NCBI RefSeq assembly: GCF_040361255.1
Contig: NZ_APNG01000015.1
Location: forward strand, 50,477-114,476
Reading direction: 5' to 3'
Source: Salinisphaera sp040361255
Lineage (GTDB): Bacteria > Pseudomonadota > Gammaproteobacteria > Nevskiales > Salinisphaeraceae
Length of the DNA: 64,000 bases
The notes beneath the pieces were generated by a model. It was not told the origin of the DNA and searched no databases. It saw only the letters and a program-made list of their open reading frames with translations. Made by a program: the position numbers and the translations under genes. The number at the start of each line of letters is the position of its first letter. Position 1 is the stretch's first letter. Shown piece after piece: positions 17,022 through 25,387 of the stretch.

Positions 17022-18263
17022 CTACGCTGCCTGACGTCGCGGCAGGCGCAAGGTGAACACGGTGCGATCGTGATGGGGGTCAGCGTCCGCACGACCGTGT
17101 GACGTGAGTATGAGGTCACCGCCGTGGCTGCGCGCCAGCGTGCGGCTGACGGCCAGGCCCAGGCCCACGCCATCGGCCTTGGTGGTGGTGAACGGCTCGA
17201 ATACCTCGACCGACTCATCCACCCCGGGGCCGTTGTCGCTGATTTCGATATCGATATGATCGGCGTTGTCGGTCACCACGTTGACGGCGACCGTTTTGGA
17301 TGCCGTCTGGCCTTCCGAGAAGGCATCGATCGCGTTAGTGACCAGATTGCGCAGTATCTGCTGGATAAATACTTCGTCGACCGGCAGGCAGAGTCCGTCC
17401 AGCGACGCCACGGACGGGCCGTCGTAGCGAATGTCGTTGGCGCGCAATGCGGGGTCCAGGATCTGGTGCACATCGTCGATGATCGGGCCCAGCAGCTGGT
17501 TCTTGCGAGTGGGCCGCCCCTGGCGGGCGAAATCGCGCAGATGATGAATAATGGCCACTGCGCGCGAGATTTCGCTGTCGGCGCGTTCGAGGGTCTGGCG
17601 CATTTCGTCGGCGTCGGACGTAAAGCCCATACGCGCACGGGCGATGAAGTTGCGGGCCGCGGTCAGCGGCTGGCTCAGGTCGTGCGCCAGGCCGGTGCCG
17701 AGCGTGGCGAACACGCTCATGCGGTCATGACTGTTGATGCTGCTCTGCAGGTTGGAGATACGATCGTTGAATTCGATCCGGTCGGTGATATCCAGGGCCA
17801 GCCCTGCCAGCCGGTAAACCTCGCCGCGATCGTTTTCCACGGGAAAGGCGCGATCACGAATCCAGCGTAGTTCGCCGTCGGGCCGGACGATGCGATAGAT
17901 CTCGTCGTAGTCGCCACTGAGCGCCTGCTGTTGAAAGGCCTCGAGCACCCGGTTTTTGTCTTCTTCATGTACGCGTGCGAGCCGTTCGCTCGGATCGTCG
18001 TAGAGATCCTCGCAGTTCTGTCCCCATATTTTTTCGTAGGCTGGACAAACATAGACGAGCCGATCGCCTGTTTCGTCGGTCATCCAGATAACTTCCTGGA
18101 TATGCTCGGCAAGTTCGCGAAAGCAGCGCTCGTTGGCTTCGATATGATGGCGCTTTTGTTGCTCGGCTTGCAGCTGTTGTTCGAGCTGGGCGATACGCGC
18201 GTGGGCGGCTTCGAGCGTATCGGGTTGTTCGCGGTTGGCGTTTTCGAACTCGATGTTGTTCAT
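17022..18263 (-). CDS. Soluble PAS-domain sensor histidine kinase (FixL-like)
   Basis: 413 residues without membrane segments, so a cytoplasmic sensor. A coiled-coil (about 15-45, LEAAHARIAQLEQQLQAEQQ), a PAS fold (about 46-165, ending LAGLALDITDRIEFND, a PAC-type border), then HisKA with the phospho-acceptor H194 in GLAHDLSQPL, an N-box at LVTNAIDAF, G1 at DNGPGVD and G2 at GVGLGLAVS. HDLSQPL is typical of the FixL/DctB family. No haem-binding histidine signature can be confirmed in the PAS. It is divergently adjacent to a FixJ-type regulator, its presumed partner. Confidence 0.9.
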   Translation of the reverse strand: MNNIEFENANREQPDTLEAAHARIAQLEQQLQAEQQKRHHIEANERCFRELAEHIQEVIWMTDETGDRLVYVCPAYEKIWGQNCEDLYDDPSERLARVHEEDKNRVLEAFQQQALSGDYDEIYRIVRPDGELRWIRDRAFPVENDRGEVYRLAGLALDITDRIEFNDRISNLQSSINSHDRMSVFATLGTGLAHDLSQPLTAARNFIARARMGFTSDADEMRQTLERADSEISRAVAIIHHLRDFARQGRPTRKNQLLGPIIDDVHQILDPALRANDIRYDGPSVASLDGLCLPVDEVFIQQILRNLVTNAIDAFSEGQTASKTVAVNVVTDNADHIDIEISDNGPGVDESVEVFEPFTTTKADGVGLGLAVSRTLARSHGGDLILTSHGRADADPHHDRTVFTLRLPRRQAA

Positions 18264-18400
18264 GGCGTCATTCCATCGCGGCGCGTAAATACGGGGGTCG
18301 GATGCTCTATCGGCTGTTTTGCCTTGTCAAAATAGGCTCAATACATTAAAAAGATCGTCGCTAGCCAAGGTCATAGTGTTCAGAGCAGATTGGGGGCGCG

Positions 18401-19021
18401 GTGTCGTTTGTCATACATATCGTCGATGATGATCCGGCGATTCGCGAATCGCTTAAAGGGCTTCTAAGCGATGCGGGTTTCGATGTCGAGTGCTACTCCA
18501 GTGCCGAAGCCTTCCTGAATGTGCGTGCGCCGCGTCGCGGTGTTGCACTTATCGACCTGCGTTTGAAGGATATGGACGGCCTCGCCCTGCAAAGGGAACT
18601 CGTGTCACGAAACGCGGCGCTCAGCGTGATCATGATGAGCGCCTATGGCGATATCGAACACGCGGTGGCCGCGATGCGACTGGGCGCGGTCGATTTCGTC
18701 GAAAAACCGTTTTCACCGGAAGGCATGCTGGAAAAGGTGCGCCGGTTGTCCCGCGCCACCGATGCCGACGATCTGGCGCTGCGCGAAGCGCGCCAGCATG
18801 CCACGCTCATCGAATTGCTTACCCCGCGCGAAAAACAGGTCATGGCCTTGATCGTCGAAGGCCTGGCCAACAAGCAGGTCGCCGGTCAGCTTGGGATCAG
18901 CGCACGCACGGTCGAAACCCATCGTGTGCATATCATGCAAAAGCTCAATGCCGAATCGCTGCCGCACCTCGTGCGTATCTGGATTTCGGCAGGCCACCTC
19001 GTGGATACGCCCGAAGACTGA
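18401..19021 (+). CDS. FixJ/NarL-type response regulator
   Basis: 206 residues: receiver domain with acidic pair DDD at 9-11, phospho-acceptor D52 (ALIDLRL), K102 in FVEKPF, and a LuxR-type HTH (LTPREKQVMALIVEGLANKQVA...SARTVETHRVHIMQKL). The VEKPF spelling and T-P-R-E-K HTH put it near FixJ/TtrR. Translation starts at GTG 18401, with a G-rich site TGGGGG just before. It is divergent from the PAS kinase over 137 bp. Targets are unknown, as no metabolic genes flank the pair. Confidence 0.9.
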   Translation: MSFVIHIVDDDPAIRESLKGLLSDAGFDVECYSSAEAFLNVRAPRRGVALIDLRLKDMDGLALQRELVSRNAALSVIMMSAYGDIEHAVAAMRLGAVDFVEKPFSPEGMLEKVRRLSRATDADDLALREARQHATLIELLTPREKQVMALIVEGLANKQVAGQLGISARTVETHRVHIMQKLNAESLPHLVRIWISAGHLVDTPED

Positions 19022-19030
19022 CACGGGCAT

Positions 19031-19057
19031 GGACGCCGCCGACAGGCGGCGGCGTCC
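19031..19057. terminator. Hairpin between convergent regulator and DUF1328 genes
   Basis: GGACGCCGCCG (19031-19041) pairs perfectly with 19047-19057, loop ACAGG. It sits between the stop of the FixJ-like gene (19021) and the stop of the minus-strand DUF1328 gene (19074). There is no T run. Confidence 0.55.
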
Positions 19058-19073
19058 GGATATTGCGCCTAGC

Positions 19074-19250
19074 CTATATTTTGGGCCCGCGTCCGCGCAC
19101 CGCGTTGGATACGAGCGCGATCACGAACAGCACCAGGAAGATGAAGAAAAGAATCTTCGCGATGCCGGCCGCGCCCGAGGCAATGCCACCGAAGCCGAAC
19201 AGCGCCGCGACGATAGCGACGATGAAGAAAGTGATTGCCCAACCCAGCAT
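19074..19250 (-). CDS. DUF1328 (YtjA-type) small membrane protein
   Basis: 58 residues with two hydrophobic helices (MLGWAITFFIVAIVAALFGFGG and IAKILFFIFLVLFVIALVS), ending NAVRGRGPKI. This matches the small DUF1328/YtjA family, usually stress-induced. The start is fixed by AAGGAGAA six bases before ATG 19250. It is the last gene of the minus-strand stress cluster. Confidence 0.88.
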   Translation of the reverse strand: MLGWAITFFIVAIVAALFGFGGIASGAAGIAKILFFIFLVLFVIALVSNAVRGRGPKI

Positions 19251-19290
19251 GATGTTCTCCTTGATTGTGTGTGCAGCGCCCTGATTAAGA

Positions 19291-19313
19291 GCGCCACGGT
19301 CGGACCGTGGCGC
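19291..19313 (-). terminator. Hairpin between the attachment-type gene and DUF1328 gene
   Basis: GCGCCACGG / CCGTGGCGC, 9 bp, loop TCGGA, in the 128-bp gap on the minus strand. A weak terminator or processing hairpin; no strong T run. Confidence 0.4.
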
Positions 19314-19378
19314 AAGCATGCTGCATGGCCAGTATGCCGGAAATTTGTATTCGGCAAGTAAATATTGTCGTAGACCTA

Positions 19379-19816
19379 TTACAGTTGATTGGCCAGCTGT
19401 TTTTCGATCTGCTCGGCGTCGTGCTGAGCCCAGTTCTTGTCGATGGTCTTGGTGACCGTCTTTTCCAGCGGGCCGTCGAGCTTGTCACGCAGCCGGCCGA
19501 GGAAAGAGGGATCGGCCACGAGGATCAGTGCGTCGAAGGCATCGTCGTTGTGCCCCGCCTTGACCCGCTCGACGACCTGTTTGGCGAAGATGTCGGCATG
19601 TTTTTCCGACGTGCTGGTCTGTGGATCAGCCTGATGCACACTCGAGCCACCGCTGTCGTGTACTTCACCCTTGCCGCCGGTACGCAGATCGCCTTCGTGG
19701 GCCTGGCTTTCTTCGTGGGTCAGGGTGTCGACGAGCGTCAGACCACTACCGGCGCCGTTGCGGCCAAAAATGCGGGCACGCGCCGCATCACCCACAACGA
19801 TCCATTGTTGCGCCAT
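19379..19816 (-). CDS. Host-attachment protein family (AtsE-like, eRF1-like fold)
   Basis: 145 residues. MAQQWIVVGDAARARIFGRNG is the typical start of the family annotated as required for attachment to host cells. The middle is charged (HEGDLRTGGKGEVHDSGGSS) and the end has DALILVADPSFLGRLRDKLD and DKNWAQHDAEQIEKQL. These proteins are often stress-regulated in free-living bacteria, so the attachment name may mislead. ATG 19816 is set by AAGGAGAAAATC; the longer reading lacks a ribosome site. It lies 74 nt after ectD on the same strand. Confidence 0.87.
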   Translation of the reverse strand: MAQQWIVVGDAARARIFGRNGAGSGLTLVDTLTHEESQAHEGDLRTGGKGEVHDSGGSSVHQADPQTSTSEKHADIFAKQVVERVKAGHNDDAFDALILVADPSFLGRLRDKLDGPLEKTVTKTIDKNWAQHDAEQIEKQLANQL

Positions 19817-19890
19817 GATTTTCTCCTTGGCTTGGGGTCGAATACGAGCGGGCGACGCGCACGCCGCCACGCTATCGAACGGTTACATAT

Positions 19891-20826
19891 TCACGCCGAC
19901 TTGGCGAATCGAACATCCCGGTACGGGTCATGCATTTCCAAGGCCTCGGGCCGATCCCGATTGGCCAGGAACGACGGCCGTGGCTTATCCGCCGCAAAGG
20001 GCTGCTCGAGCGCGTTTTCGACGCTGTTGTAAACGAAGAACAGGTTCGAGCGCGGCCAGGGCGACATATTGGAGTTCGACGCATGCAATACGTTGCATTC
20101 GAACAACAGCAGGGAGCCGGCCGGGCCCTTGGGCGCCTGAATGCCGCCACGCTGGGCTAGGGCCTGCAGGTTCTGCTGACTCGGCACGCCGGCTTCCTGG
20201 GCCTTGAGCGAGCTCTTCCAGTTGTCATCGGGCGTTTGGCCGACACAGGGCACGAACTGATGGTGCGAGCCCGGAATGAGCATCAGCGGGCCGTTGAATT
20301 CGTTGTTGTCGGTGAGCATGATCGACGCGCTGATCGCGCGCATGCGCGGCATGCCATCCTCGGCATGCCAGGTTTCGAAATCCGAATGCCAGTCGAAACC
20401 GGCGCCCTGGAAACCGTATTTGTCGTTGATTCGCGACTGGTGGATATACACGTCGCCGCCGAGCAGCTGACGCACCATGCCCAGAATACGCGGGTCACGC
20501 GTGAGCTCGGCGAAGCGCTCGGAAATACGGTGCATGTCGAACACGGAACGCACCGCGCCCGATTTCGGATCACGGATCACGCCATCCTGCTTGAGCAGCT
20601 TTTCGTCGTGGCTCATCTGCTCGAGCTCGTCAAAGAACGGCGTCATGCGTTCCTGAGAGAAAAAGCCTTCGAACCAGAGAAAACCGTCGCGTTCGAAACT
20701 CGACAGTGCCACTTCGTCGAGAGGGCCCTGCCAGCGGTCATGGGTATTCGAATGTACGACCGGATCCCGGCGCAGGTAGCGCGGCTCGGGACGGCTCGTA
20801 CGCGTTATATAGTCGTCGTTTCGCAT
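19891..20826 (-). CDS. ectD: Ectoine hydroxylase
   Basis: Fe(II)/2-oxoglutarate dioxygenase converting ectoine to 5-hydroxyectoine, a compatible solute. 311 residues, the usual size. The EctD signature is intact: FDWHSDFETWHAEDGMP with iron ligands H147 and D149, and H248 in NVLHASNSNMSPWPR. SFERDGFLWFEGFF at the N-terminus also fits. GGAGG seven bases before ATG 20826 gives a strong start. No ectA, ectB or ectC lies in the window, so ectD is separated from the core operon. It sits between csbD and the attachment-family gene on one strand. Its presence is the clearest sign of a salt-adapted host. Confidence 0.95.
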   Translation of the reverse strand: MRNDDYITRTSRPEPRYLRRDPVVHSNTHDRWQGPLDEVALSSFERDGFLWFEGFFSQERMTPFFDELEQMSHDEKLLKQDGVIRDPKSGAVRSVFDMHRISERFAELTRDPRILGMVRQLLGGDVYIHQSRINDKYGFQGAGFDWHSDFETWHAEDGMPRMRAISASIMLTDNNEFNGPLMLIPGSHHQFVPCVGQTPDDNWKSSLKAQEAGVPSQQNLQALAQRGGIQAPKGPAGSLLLFECNVLHASNSNMSPWPRSNLFFVYNSVENALEQPFAADKPRPSFLANRDRPEALEMHDPYRDVRFAKSA

Positions 20827-20850
20827 CGTTTGCCTCCGGTTGAAAACGAC

Positions 20851-20872
20851 CCGGCGCCGTTACCGGCGCCGG
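20851..20872 (-). terminator. GC-rich hairpin in the csbD-ectD gap
   Basis: CCGGCGCC (20851-20858) pairs with GGCGCCGG (20865-20872). On the minus strand the hairpin is followed by GTCGTTTTC, so it could terminate csbD transcripts. It also lies only about 15 nt before the ectD ribosome site, so it may act as an attenuator on read-through to ectD. Confidence 0.6.
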
Positions 20873-20891
20873 TATGCAAGCCCGCGGCGAG

Positions 20892-21089
20892 CTAGAACTT
20901 GCGTTCGAATTCGGCGAGTTTTTGTTCCGCCGCTTCCTTGGTGTCGCCGTATTTTTCCTGGATCTTGGCGAGCATGTTTTCACGCTTGCCCTTGACCTCT
21001 TCGACATCGTCATCGGTCAGGCGGCCCCAGTGCTCGCGCACCTTGCCTTTCATACGGTCCCATTTGCCTTCGAATTGATCTTCGTTCAT
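20892..21089 (-). CDS. CsbD-family stress protein
   Basis: 65 residues, the normal CsbD length: MNEDQFEGKWDRMKGKVREHWGRLTDDDVEEVKGKRENMLAKIQEKYG is the consensus of the family, followed by a short helical tail. CsbD proteins are general-stress proteins of unknown biochemistry. ATG 21089 is chosen because AAGGA lies 7 nt upstream; a start at 21107 (MSKDNA) is possible. First gene of the csbD-ectD-attachment-DUF1328 same-strand run. Confidence 0.9.
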   Translation of the reverse strand: MNEDQFEGKWDRMKGKVREHWGRLTDDDVEEVKGKRENMLAKIQEKYGDTKEAAEQKLAEFERKF

Positions 21090-21369
21090 GGCGTTGTCCT
21101 TGCTCATGTGTAAAACAGCATCGTCAACGTAAGCGCCTGCCCGCACCGGCTCAATACGGGCTAATACCTAAGGAATTTCTGGCGCGCAGGAACGCGCCCA
21201 GCGTGGTGTACGTGTAGCGCGCAATACCGGTCGGCCGGTTGGGCAGCTGTTTTTAACGAACTGGCGTATGCGCCGGCGGCCGCCCTGGCCGCAAGGCATG
21301 AACATGGATATTTCGTGGCCCGCCAATAACGCGTAAGCTCGCCGAACCATCCAATCGTTGCATTGACCT

Positions 21370-22410
21370 ATGACACAGTCGCAAAAGATGAATTCGACCG
21401 CGCAAGCAATCTTCGAAGCCCACGTGGCCTTCGAGCTCGACCAATGGCGTGGAAAGGGCGCGGTCAAGCGCTTGCAGGACGAAGTCGATGCGTTCTGGCA
21501 ATGGGCCGATCAGACGAGTCTGGAAACCGTTGTTTCGGTCGATACGGTACGCGGCGCGGCCGAACGCCTGGCCCTGGACATGTCACTGCCCGACGATCTG
21601 GCCGGCGTGATCGGCGGTATCGCCGACGACCTGATCTGCCACGATGTGAACAAGAATACGCGGGTACAGGATGTTATTGACGAACAGCTGTTCGACGATG
21701 GCGTATCGCTGTTCGTCGAACTCGAGGCCTTGCGTGCGCGGTTGATTACCCGCGCGCTGGATAGCCCGGTCTATACCGCCTTGGCCTCGGATGTGCTTTA
21801 TCAGGGCATCAAGGACTACATCTTCTCCGACACCGGTGCCATCAAGTCGATTCCCGGTGTGTCGTCCTTGCTCAAGGGTTCGAGCAGTGCGCTGAGCAAA
21901 CGTATGCCCGGCCTGGAAGCGCAGGTGGAAAAACGGGTGCGCTCCTATATCGAAAACAATACGGCCAAGACGCTGGCGCGCAGTCAGGAACTGTTGATCG
22001 AATCCCTCGACGAAGAGCGCATCCGCGCGATCGCCGCGGAAATCTGGGCCGAGGTCCAGGACAAGAAGCTGTCGATCGAGGATGTGGTCGACAGCGACGA
22101 GCTTCAGAAGCTCATCGATTACGGGCTGCGTATCTGGCAGGAACTGCGTGAGACCCAGTACGTCGGCGAACTGGTGGATGCTGCGGTGGTGTCGTATTTC
22201 GAGCGCAACGGCAGCCGTACGCTGGCCGACGTATTGGGCGACGTCGGTGTCAATCGCGATCTGCTGCGTCAGGAGGCCGAAACCCTGGCCCCGCCGGTGA
22301 TCGAAGGTCTGGCCGAAAGGGGGCTGCTCGAGGAGCTGGTACGCCGGCGTCTGGGCGCGTTCTACGAATCGGATGCCTTCGACAAGGCGCTGGGCGAGGC
22401 CGGCGAATAA
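21370..22410 (+). CDS. Helical protein of unknown function
   Basis: 346 residues, soluble, almost wholly helical and rich in E, D, L, A and R. Segments such as VIGGIADDLICHDVNKNTRVQDVIDEQLFDD, YQGIKDYIFSDTGAIKSIPGVSSLLKG and ERIRAIAAEIWAEVQDKK suggest repeated amphipathic helices that might lie on membranes. No family is recognised. Codon use matches the neighbours and the frame is long, so it is very likely real. No clear ribosome site precedes ATG 21370 and Met7 is another option. It is convergent with speE. Confidence 0.75.
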   Translation: MTQSQKMNSTAQAIFEAHVAFELDQWRGKGAVKRLQDEVDAFWQWADQTSLETVVSVDTVRGAAERLALDMSLPDDLAGVIGGIADDLICHDVNKNTRVQDVIDEQLFDDGVSLFVELEALRARLITRALDSPVYTALASDVLYQGIKDYIFSDTGAIKSIPGVSSLLKGSSSALSKRMPGLEAQVEKRVRSYIENNTAKTLARSQELLIESLDEERIRAIAAEIWAEVQDKKLSIEDVVDSDELQKLIDYGLRIWQELRETQYVGELVDAAVVSYFERNGSRTLADVLGDVGVNRDLLRQEAETLAPPVIEGLAERGLLEELVRRRLGAFYESDAFDKALGEAGE

Positions 22411-22457
22411 GACGCAACGAGCGCGGCGCCGGCGCTATGGCTGGCGCCGTCGCCTGT

Positions 22458-23303
22458 TCAGTCGGCCAGAATTCGGGCCATGAAGGCCGGCTGCGCAAAC
22501 GCGGCGTTATGCATGGCCGGTGTGTAGTAGAACGTCTGCAAGGTCAGATCGCCTTGCGGTGCGTACAACGTGCGCGTATCGCGCGCGGCCAGTGTGGCCG
22601 ACCACCAGCCGGTGGGATAACTGGGCTGGGGAAAGCTCAGTAGATGGGTATCGGCAAAGCCGGCCGCGCGCAGCCCGCCATGCATTTCCCCGATCAGTTC
22701 GCTGTGTACCAACGGCGATTCGCTTTGCTGGACCAGCAGCCCACCCTGGGCAAGCACGCGGTGGCACTGCTTGTAGAACGCTTCATTGAACAGGCCCTCG
22801 GCCGGGCCGATCGGGTCGGTACTGTCGATGATGATCAGGTCGACGCTGGCGTCCGGGGCGTTGTTCATCCACGCCACACCGTCCTCGAAGGCGAGCGTGG
22901 CGCGTGCATCGTCGTTGGCATCGCACAGCGCGGGAAAATATTCTTCCGCGATGCGGGTCACGCGTTCGTCGATCTCGATCTGGGTGGCACGCTCGACACT
23001 TTCGTGCTTGAGCACTTCGCGCAGGGTGCCGCAGTCGCCACCGCCGATGATCACCACGTTTTTCGCTGCGCCGTGGGCGAACAGGGCCGGGTGGGTCATC
23101 ATCTCGTGATAGACGAAATTGTCGCGGTCGGTGAGCATCACCAGCCCGTCGATGGTCAGAAGCCGGCCGAAGGTCTCGGTTTCGTACACGGCAATGGTCT
23201 GATAAGGCGACTGTTCTTCATGCAGCTTGGCCTTGATGCGTAACGAAAAGCCCAGTCCCAGATCGTTGCTTGCTTCGGTATACCAGTTCTCGTCGAGTAC
23301 CAT
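22458..23303 (-). CDS. speE: Spermidine synthase (polyamine aminopropyltransferase)
   Basis: Transfers aminopropyl from decarboxylated S-adenosylmethionine to putrescine. 281 residues against 288 in E. coli. Motifs: SPYQTIAVYETETFGRLLTIDGLVMLTDRDNFVYHEMMTHPALF, VVIIGGGDCGTLREVLKH (nucleotide-binding) and LIIIDSTDPIGPAEGLF (catalytic Asp region). ATG 23303 follows AAGGACAACGC. Divergently transcribed from speA across 77 bp, so the two polyamine steps share a control region. No speD or speB gene is in the window. Confidence 0.95.
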   Translation of the reverse strand: MVLDENWYTEASNDLGLGFSLRIKAKLHEEQSPYQTIAVYETETFGRLLTIDGLVMLTDRDNFVYHEMMTHPALFAHGAAKNVVIIGGGDCGTLREVLKHESVERATQIEIDERVTRIAEEYFPALCDANDDARATLAFEDGVAWMNNAPDASVDLIIIDSTDPIGPAEGLFNEAFYKQCHRVLAQGGLLVQQSESPLVHSELIGEMHGGLRAAGFADTHLLSFPQPSYPTGWWSATLAARDTRTLYAPQGDLTLQTFYYTPAMHNAAFAQPAFMARILAD

Positions 23304-23318
23304 GCGTTGTCCTTGTCT

Positions 23319-23330
23319 GCGCGTACGCGC
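23319..23330. promoter_or_regulatory. Palindrome between divergent speE and speA
   Basis: GCGCGTACGCGC is a perfect 12-bp palindrome in the 77-bp gap. A TATAAG hexamer (23358-23363) could be the speA -10, which would leave a leader of only about 12 nt. These calls are tentative because high GC makes such palindromes less rare. Confidence 0.3.
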
Positions 23331-23380
23331 GTCCATCAAGCCAGAATCGCCTCGCAGTATAAGCCAGCCACGCAAATACA

Positions 23381-25249
23381 ATGTCCATGTCCCGACCCCA
23401 ACCAACCCCGCATGCCGCTGCCGACTGGCAGATCGATGACGCCCGCGCGCTTTATCGCGTCGCCACCTGGGGTGACGGCTATTTCGATATCAACGATCGT
23501 GGCGCGGTGACCGTCACGCCGCAAAAGGGCGGGCCGGCAATCGATCTCGACCGCTTGACCGATGAAATCCAGCAGGCCGGCCTGCGCTTGCCGGTTTTGG
23601 CGCGCTTTACCGATATTCTCGGCGACCGTATCAACCGGCTCTGCGATGCGTTCGAAGCCGCGCGCGAACGCCACGACTACGATGGCCGCTATACGGTGGT
23701 TTATCCGGTCAAGGTCAATCAGCAGCGCGCGGTCGTCGAACAGCTCGTGGCTTCGGGCGGCGTGCGTGCCGGGCTGGAAGCCGGCAGCAAGCCGGAGCTC
23801 ATGGCCGTGCTCGCATTGGCCGCGCCGCAGAGCGTGATCGTGTGCAACGGCTACAAGGACCGGGCCTTTCTGCGCCTGGCCATGATCGGCCAGCAACTCG
23901 GCCATCGCGTGTATATCGTGGTGGAAAAGCCCTCCGAGCTGGAACCCATTGCCGAAATCGCCGACGAACTGGGCCTGCGCCCGACCATCGGCCTGCGGGT
24001 GCGCCTGGCCAGTGTCGCCGCGGGCCACTGGCAGAACACCGGCGGCGAGAAATCCAAGTTCGGCCTGACCGCCACCCAGGTGGTGGCCGCGCTCGAACAG
24101 CTCCAACAGCTCGGCTATGCCGACTGCGTACGCATGCTGCATGTGCATGTCGGCTCGCAGGTGGCCGATCACGGCGCGCTGTCGCGGGCGATGGACGAAA
24201 CCGCCCATCTCTATCGCGGCCTGCGCGCGCTCGGCGCGCCGCTGGAATGCGTGGATGTCGGTGGCGGGCTGGCGGTTGACTACGAAGGCCGCGGCGCGCG
24301 CTCGTTCTGTTCCATGAACTACGGCGTGCCCGACTATGCCGACGCCGTGGTCGGCGCGCTTGCACGGGTGTGCCGCAGCTTCGACCTGCCCATGCCGGAT
24401 CTGATCAGCGAATCCGGCCGTGCATTGACTGCCCACCATGCCGTACTGCTCACTCAGGTCATCGACAGCGAACTGGCCAGTACGCCGGCGCCGGATGCGC
24501 TTGATTCGACGCTGTCGCCCAGCGCCACGCTCGATCGCGCCGAACGGCGAATGGCCGATACGCAGGCGCGTTTTCTGGCCGGCGATATCGGTCTGGCCGA
24601 ACGCGCCGAGGCCGAGGCACAGGCAATATCGACCTATCGTGCGGTGGCTGCGCATGCCCCCGAAAACGACGACGAACGCACCGCCGTCGCCGCTGCCCAG
24701 GAAAAGCTGGCGGCCAAGTATTTCGTCAATTTCTCGGTATTCCAGTCGGTGCCCGATGTCTGGGCGCTGGATCAGATATTTCCGGTGATGCCGCTGGCGC
24801 GACTCAACGAGCGCCCCGACGAGCGCGCTCGGCTGTGCGACCTGACCTGTGATTCCGATGGCCGGCTGGACCGTTATGTCGACGAAAACGGCGTCGATAC
24901 CACGCTGCCGTTGCATGCGCTACGCCAGGATGAAGCCTATCGGCTGGGCATCTTCATGGTCGGCGCCTACCAGGAAAACCTGGGCGATATGCACAACCTG
25001 TTCGGCGATACCGATGTGGTCAATATCGAAATCGACGACGCGAGCGACAGCGGCTGGCGCCTGGCCGATGCCGAGCAGGGCGATCGCACCGACGAACTGC
25101 TGCGCTATGTCCATTTCGAGCCCGACGATCTGCGCGCGGCCTACCGGCGCAAGCTGGCCGCCTCCGGCCTGAGCGGCCGGCTCAAGCGCGAAACCGAAGC
25201 CCTGCTCGAAGCCGGGCTTGCGGGCTACACCTACCTTGTCGAATCGTAA
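23381..25249 (+). CDS. speA: Biosynthetic arginine decarboxylase
   Basis: PLP enzyme turning arginine into agmatine, the start of putrescine synthesis. 622 residues, close to the usual 630-660. The PLP lysine is K111 in VVYPVKVNQQR. Other family blocks: LEAGSKPELM, GYKDRAFLRLA, SVAAGHWQNTGGEKSKFGLT, HVHVGSQVADH, DVGGGLAVDYEG, ISESGRALTAHHAVL and GAYQENLGDMHNLFGDTDVV. The start at ATG 23381 lacks a clear ribosome site, and the next Met is two codons on. It pairs with divergent speE for spermidine supply. Confidence 0.95.
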   Translation: MSMSRPQPTPHAAADWQIDDARALYRVATWGDGYFDINDRGAVTVTPQKGGPAIDLDRLTDEIQQAGLRLPVLARFTDILGDRINRLCDAFEAARERHDYDGRYTVVYPVKVNQQRAVVEQLVASGGVRAGLEAGSKPELMAVLALAAPQSVIVCNGYKDRAFLRLAMIGQQLGHRVYIVVEKPSELEPIAEIADELGLRPTIGLRVRLASVAAGHWQNTGGEKSKFGLTATQVVAALEQLQQLGYADCVRMLHVHVGSQVADHGALSRAMDETAHLYRGLRALGAPLECVDVGGGLAVDYEGRGARSFCSMNYGVPDYADAVVGALARVCRSFDLPMPDLISESGRALTAHHAVLLTQVIDSELASTPAPDALDSTLSPSATLDRAERRMADTQARFLAGDIGLAERAEAEAQAISTYRAVAAHAPENDDERTAVAAAQEKLAAKYFVNFSVFQSVPDVWALDQIFPVMPLARLNERPDERARLCDLTCDSDGRLDRYVDENGVDTTLPLHALRQDEAYRLGIFMVGAYQENLGDMHNLFGDTDVVNIEIDDASDSGWRLADAEQGDRTDELLRYVHFEPDDLRAAYRRKLAASGLSGRLKRETEALLEAGLAGYTYLVES

Positions 25250-25387
25250 GCGCTGCTGAAGCAAAGCATGGTCCGCGAATGAACGCGAATGCACGCAAAT
25301 AAGGCCGACGAGGTGGCTTTGAAGCTAAGTCAGGTGGCCAAGCAATACCTGACTTGGTCGCCAGGCTCTGTTCACTAACGTCTTTTG

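Noticed and set aside
23336..24916. A 526-codon minus-strand frame opposite speA
   Set aside because: speA is unambiguous; the frame is a codon-bias shadow.
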